Shown: in pieces, positions 60,428 through 64,000 of the stretch
Layout of the letters: each line of letters opens with the position of its first letter
How positions within the stretch are numbered: position 1 is the first letter of the stretch
DNA from: Microbacterium sp. cx-55
GTDB taxonomy: Bacteria > Actinomycetota > Actinomycetes > Actinomycetales > Microbacteriaceae
Length of the DNA stretch: 64,000 nt
NCBI RefSeq assembly: GCF_021117345.1
Contig: NZ_CP088261.1
Span: 682,001 to 746,000 of the forward strand
Reading direction: 5' to 3'
Made by a program: the position numbers and the translations under genes
The notes under the pieces: model-generated
Databases searched by the model: none
Seen by the model: the letters and a program-made list of their open reading frames with translations, nothing else
Told to the model about the DNA's origin: nothing

Positions 60428-60450
60428 GTCACGTCGTGACGAAACGTGAC
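60428..60450 (+). promoter_or_regulatory. Inverted and direct CGTGAC half-sites before the lamin-tail gene
   Basis: GTCACG (60428-60433) is inverted to CGTGAC (60435-60440), which repeats as CGTGAC at 60445-60450, exactly 10 bp later. The 10-bp direct repeat suits an OmpR-type response regulator. It lies about 120 bp upstream of the ATG. The regulator is not identified. Confidence 0.4.
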
Positions 60451-60572
60451 GGGGTTGGTCGCCCCTCGGTGGCCACCATCGATTCACGCCCCGGCCACCT
60501 CCGGTGTGCGCGACGGCCATGCGGGGCCGATGGTCTGAGGGAGTCCCCCTCCACCCCCTGCTCAGGAGACTC

Positions 60573-63500
60573 ATGCCCCGCTTGCACCGCGGGCTCGCTG
60601 CACTCGTGATCGGCGCCGTCGGCGCCTCCGCACTGCTCGCGTTGCCCACCGCCGCATCTGCCGCTTCGCCCGGCATCGTCATCAACGAGATCGAATCGTC
60701 GGGCGGTGTGCCCGGAGACTGGATCGAGTTCACCAACCCCACGAGCGCTGCCATCGATCTCGGGGGTTACACCGTCAAGGACTCGACGGAGAAGGATGCG
60801 TACGCCATCCCGTCCGGCACGATCGTCGAACCGGGGGCGTATCTCGTGCTCGACGAGAAGGCCTCATCGGGCGAGGGCGCCTTCGCGTTCGGCCTGGGCG
60901 CCAACGACGGCGTGCGCCTGTTCGACCCGCAGGGTGCGCTCGTGGATGAGCACACCTGGACCGGGCACGCGACGACCACCTGGGGGCGCACCGCCGACAG
61001 CACCTGGGCGCTGACCAGCGCCTCCACCAAGGGTGCGGCCAACACTTTCGCGACCGTGACGCCGACGCCGACGCCGACGCCCTCCGCGCCGACGACGCCG
61101 GCATCCGGAGTCGTCCTGAACGAGATCGTCTACGACGGTGTGTCCGGCGTCGCGAAGGACAGCGTCGAGCTCTACAACGCGGGCAGCACCCCCGTGGACC
61201 TCACCGGCTGGAAGCTCGCCGACGACAAGCGCGCGCCCGAGACGCTGCCCGGCAGCGCAACGCTCGCCCCCGGCGCGTACCGCGTGCTGGTGAACGGCAC
61301 CGACTTCACGTTCGGCCTCGGCAAGGGTGATGAGGTCGTGCTGTACGACGCCACCTCGGCGATCGTCGACAGCTACGCCTACGCGAACACCGCCCCTCTC
61401 GCGACGTGGGCGCGCTGCGCCGACGGCGCGGGCGCGTGGGCACCCGCCACCGCCGTGACTCTCGGGGCCGCGAACGTGTGCGCGCCCCTCACCGCTCCGG
61501 GCCGGATCATCGTCAACGAGATCGACTCGGCCCCATCCGACTGGATCGAGTTCGTCAACCCGGGCACGTCTGCGCTCGACATATCGGGATACGAGATCCG
61601 CGACAACTCCGACGACCACCGCTGGCAGTTCCTGCCGGGTTCGACGATCGTCGCGGGCGAATTCCTCGTCGTGACCGCCGACACGATCGGCCTCTCCGGC
61701 GGTGCCCAGGTCGCCTTCGGCGCACCGATCGGGATCGGCAGCGCCGACCGCATCCGCCTCTTCGACGCATCCGGCGCGCTGATCGACGACTCGCTGCCGT
61801 GGCAGGGGCACGCAAGCCTCGACGGCTCCGAGGCCGCGGCCACCCTCGCGCGATGCCCCGACGGTGTCGGCGCCTTCGTGCTGGCGCACCCGACGCCGGG
61901 CGCGTCAAACAGCTGCGTCATGCCCGACGTCGCGATCAACGAGATCGAATCGAACGGCGACGCCACCGACTGGGTCGAGGTCGTGAACCTGGGCGCCGGC
62001 GTGGTCGACATGTCCGGCTGGACCCTGATCGACAACGACCCTGCCGGGCACGCGGCCGAGACCACGCCGCTCCCCGCCGGCACCGTGCTCGCGTCGGGCG
62101 AATACTTCGTCTTCGACGGCGGCACGAACTTCGTGTTCGGACTCGGCAACGGCGACACCGCGACCGTTCGCGACGCGACCGGCAACACGGTCGCCTCCTA
62201 CTCCTACCCGGCGCACGCCGCCGGTGTGTGGGCACGCTGCGCCGACGGAACGGGCGACTTCATCGACGTCGCGGTCTCCACGAAGGGACTCCGGAACGCC
62301 TGCGGCAACCCCGTGCGGATCAACGAGATCGAATCCGACGGCGGATCACCCGACGACTGGATCGAGCTCGTCAACCCGACGGATGCGGCACTCGACGTCT
62401 CGGGCATTGTGCTGAAGGACGACGACGACACGCACGCCTACGCGATCCCCGCGAACACGACGATCGCTGCGCGCGGCTACCTCGTGATCGACCGCGCCGC
62501 GCTCGGCTTCGGCCTGGGTGGCGGCGACGCGGTGCGACTGTTCGATGGCGACCTCGCCATCGACGAGACCACGTGGGGCGCCGGCCACGCGGCGACCACC
62601 TGGGGTCGCTGCCCCGACGTGACCGGGCCTTTCGCGGTGACCGTGGAGTCCACCCGGGGTGCGGCCAACATCTGCGCCGGTGAGATCCCGGTGAGCCCGT
62701 GGCCGGGGTCGGCATCCGTGACGGTGCTCGACGAGGCACCCACGTTCCTCGAAGACAGCTCCGGCCTCGACGCGCAGGCGACAGCGGACGGAACCTTCCT
62801 CTGGGCCGTCGACAACGGCACCGGAACGTTCTGGAAGCTCGCGGTCGCCGCCGACGGCTCGACGACGTTCGCCGAAGGGTGGACGAAGGACGGCAAGCGC
62901 GCCCGCTTCCTGAAGGACGCGAACGCGCCCACCGCAGCCGGCCCCGACACCGAGGGCATCACGGTCGCCGACGACGGGTTCGTGTATCTGGCCTCCGAGC
63001 GCGACAACAGCGCGAAAGCGGTCAACCAGAACATCGTGCTCAAGATCGACCCGAACGCGCCCGGTCCGGATGTCGTCGCCACCCAGCAGTGGGACCTCAC
63101 CGCCCTCCTGCCGAAGGTGGAGGCGAACCTCGGGATGGAGGCGGTCGAGTGGATCGCGGATGCGGACCTGTCGGCGTCGCTGATCGACGACACGACCGGG
63201 CAGCTGTACGACCCGGCGCAGTACCCCGGGCACGGCAACGGGCTGTTCTTCGTCGCCGTCGAAGACACGGGTGATGTGTACGCCTTCGCCCTGAAGGCGG
63301 ACGGATCGGCGTCGCTCGTGGCGACGATCGACCCGGGCCTCGCAGGGGTCATGGCGCTCGATTACGACACGGTGCTCGACGTCCTCTGGGCCGTGTGCGA
63401 CAACGGATGCGACGGCGCCGCGGCGCAGATCACCCTGAACGGGACGACCGAGCCGGCCATCGCGCACTTCGCTCGCCCGGCGGGGATGCCGAACGTCAAC

Positions 63501-64000
63501 AACGAGGGCTTCGCGACCTCTCCGACCGCCGGCACGGGCACGCGCGCCGCGTGGTGGTTCGAAGACGGTGTGAAATCCGGCGCGCTGCGCCTCGGCACTG
63601 TTCCCACGGCAGCCACCCCCGAGGTACCCGGACCGGGCGAGAACCCGCTGCCCGGCACCGATCCCTCGGTCCCGCTGCCCGGCACCGGACCGTCGGTGCC
63701 GCTGCCTGGCATGGCTCTCACGGGCGACAACAGCGGCTCCGTGATCGCCCCGGCGACCGCAGAGCGCGGCCAGCGAATCACCGTGTCGGTCGGAACGGCG
63801 TACGCCGGTGAGCCCGTCACCGTCTGGCTCTACTCGACGCCAGTGCAGATCGCGGCCGGAGCGGTGGACGCATCCGGTCGGATCCAGGTCACGATCCCGG
63901 TGGATGCTGCGCTCGGCGACCACCGCCTCGCGGTCTACGGTGCAGACAGCGAGCTGATCGGATGGACCGCCCTCCGCGTCGTCGATGGTGCGCTCGCCGC
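60573..64000 (+). CDS. Secreted multi-lamin-tail-domain protein (3' end beyond window)
   Basis: The frame is open from ATG 60573 to the last base, over 1140 residues. A signal peptide (about 1-32, ending TAASAA) precedes five lamin-tail (LTD) domains near 33-150, 177-300, 309-447, 450-575 and 578-705. Each opens with an NEI(E/D/V) word and ends in FGLG-x-x-D and TWGR or ARC segments. TPTPTPTP links the first two. A beta-propeller or phytase-esterase-like domain (about 715-1005, LDEAPTFLEDSSGLDA), a Pro/Gly linker with LPGTG, and an Ig-like module follow. LTDs often occur on secreted nucleases or surface proteins. Confidence 0.85.
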   Translation, partial: MPRLHRGLAALVIGAVGASALLALPTAASAASPGIVINEIESSGGVPGDWIEFTNPTSAAIDLGGYTVKDSTEKDAYAIPSGTIVEPGAYLVLDEKASSGEGAFAFGLGANDGVRLFDPQGALVDEHTWTGHATTTWGRTADSTWALTSASTKGAANTFATVTPTPTPTPSAPTTPASGVVLNEIVYDGVSGVAKDSVELYNAGSTPVDLTGWKLADDKRAPETLPGSATLAPGAYRVLVNGTDFTFGLGKGDEVVLYDATSAIVDSYAYANTAPLATWARCADGAGAWAPATAVTLGAANVCAPLTAPGRIIVNEIDSAPSDWIEFVNPGTSALDISGYEIRDNSDDHRWQFLPGSTIVAGEFLVVTADTIGLSGGAQVAFGAPIGIGSADRIRLFDASGALIDDSLPWQGHASLDGSEAAATLARCPDGVGAFVLAHPTPGASNSCVMPDVAINEIESNGDATDWVEVVNLGAGVVDMSGWTLIDNDPAGHAAETTPLPAGTVLASGEYFVFDGGTNFVFGLGNGDTATVRDATGNTVASYSYPAHAAGVWARCADGTGDFIDVAVSTKGLRNACGNPVRINEIESDGGSPDDWIELVNPTDAALDVSGIVLKDDDDTHAYAIPANTTIAARGYLVIDRAALGFGLGGGDAVRLFDGDLAIDETTWGAGHAATTWGRCPDVTGPFAVTVESTRGAANICAGEIPVSPWPGSASVTVLDEAPTFLEDSSGLDAQATADGTFLWAVDNGTGTFWKLAVAADGSTTFAEGWTKDGKRARFLKDANAPTAAGPDTEGITVADDGFVYLASERDNSAKAVNQNIVLKIDPNAPGPDVVATQQWDLTALLPKVEANLGMEAVEWIADADLSASLIDDTTGQLYDPAQYPGHGNGLFFVAVEDTGDVYAFALKADGSASLVATIDPGLAGVMALDYDTVLDVLWAVCDNGCDGAAAQITLNGTTEPAIAHFARPAGMPNVNNEGFATSPTAGTGTRAAWWFEDGVKSGALRLGTVPTAATPEVPGPGENPLPGTDPSVPLPGTGPSVPLPGMALTGDNSGSVIAPATAERGQRITVSVGTAYAGEPVTVWLYSTPVQIAAGAVDASGRIQVTIPVDAALGDHRLAVYGADSELIGWTALRVVDGALA

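Larger units (their letters stand above)
60057..60572. other. Intergenic region with tRNA-like gene and operator-like repeats
   Basis: 516 bp without protein-coding potential. It contains a perfect 12-bp palindrome CTGCTCGAGCAG (60257-60268), a tRNA-like sequence on -, and GTCACG/CGTGAC half-sites at 60428-60450. The last 120 bp are the leader of the lamin-tail protein gene. Confidence 0.7.

Noticed and set aside
63640..63720. LPXTG sorting signal in the lamin-tail protein
   Set aside because: LPGTG lies in a Pro/Gly linker and is followed by more folded sequence, not by a membrane helix and basic tail.

Overview
The window is high-GC actinobacterial chromosome, most likely Microbacterium or a close Microbacteriaceae relative. 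The support is very high GC, frequent GTG starts, ATGA/GTGA start-stop overlaps, GCATCC/GGATGC codon pairs, DUF7882-type small proteins, a GuaB3 paralogue, and a groES without groEL. I see no prophage, transposase, rRNA operon or CRISPR locus. It looks like ordinary core chromosome with a surface-polysaccharide locus at the left end and several unusual intergenic repeat elements.

Layout. 1-15981 is a cell-surface polysaccharide region. It holds a partial glycosyltransferase at the left edge, a GT4 enzyme, two Wzz-like chain-length proteins without a kinase domain, an O-antigen ligase/polymerase-like membrane protein, a GT2-PF11316 fusion, a VanZ-like protein, a beta-propeller protein, an MFS transporter, a WecG/TagA transferase, a WbaP-like initiating phosphotransferase, an LAXTG wall-anchored protein and a DUF4012 protein. 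16271-20589 carries envelope precursor and related genes: glmS, acpS, alr and tsaE. 20618-26431 holds an antisense hydrolase, the t6A/acetylation set tsaB-rimI-tsaD, a small membrane protein, a THUMP-like methyltransferase and groES behind two CIRCE operators. 26607-33649 has rarD and a complete branched-chain amino-acid ABC transporter: the binding protein on +, and livH-livM-livG-livF on -, convergent with it. 33980-42498 carries GMP synthesis (guaB, GuaB3, guaA) mixed with a TMEM175-like channel, an MFS pump with its TetR repressor, SURF1 and DUF3817.

42596-54246 is a mixed envelope and stress block: Ddn-like protein, glycosyltransferase, Bax-inhibitor-1 protein, glycerophosphodiesterase, Zn alcohol dehydrogenase, a YihY / DUF3618 / holin-superfamily / amphipathic-protein group, Mn catalase, a DUF7882 pair and a HAIR-controlled Hsp20. 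54303-60056 carries two alpha/beta hydrolases, an S4-domain protein, a large HTH-NB-ARC-TPR (STAND) regulator and a PucR-type regulator. An unusual tRNA(CAU)-like sequence follows, then a secreted protein with five lamin-tail domains that runs off the right edge.

The least explained signals are noncoding. (i) Five 49-nt palindromes occur at two convergent intergenic sites about 15 kb apart (three at 29272-29486, two at 44592-44704). All are exactly the same length and share the arm word CTCACGTGTCGCAAT. (ii) Several 73-84-bp composite palindromes (4928-5000, 18137-18211, 19918-19992, one inside the rimI tail at 22940-23023, and a related one at 24690-24756) share an architecture but not a sequence: a boundary word plus a variable word, written twice forward and then twice inverted. 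These are the best candidates for something undescribed.
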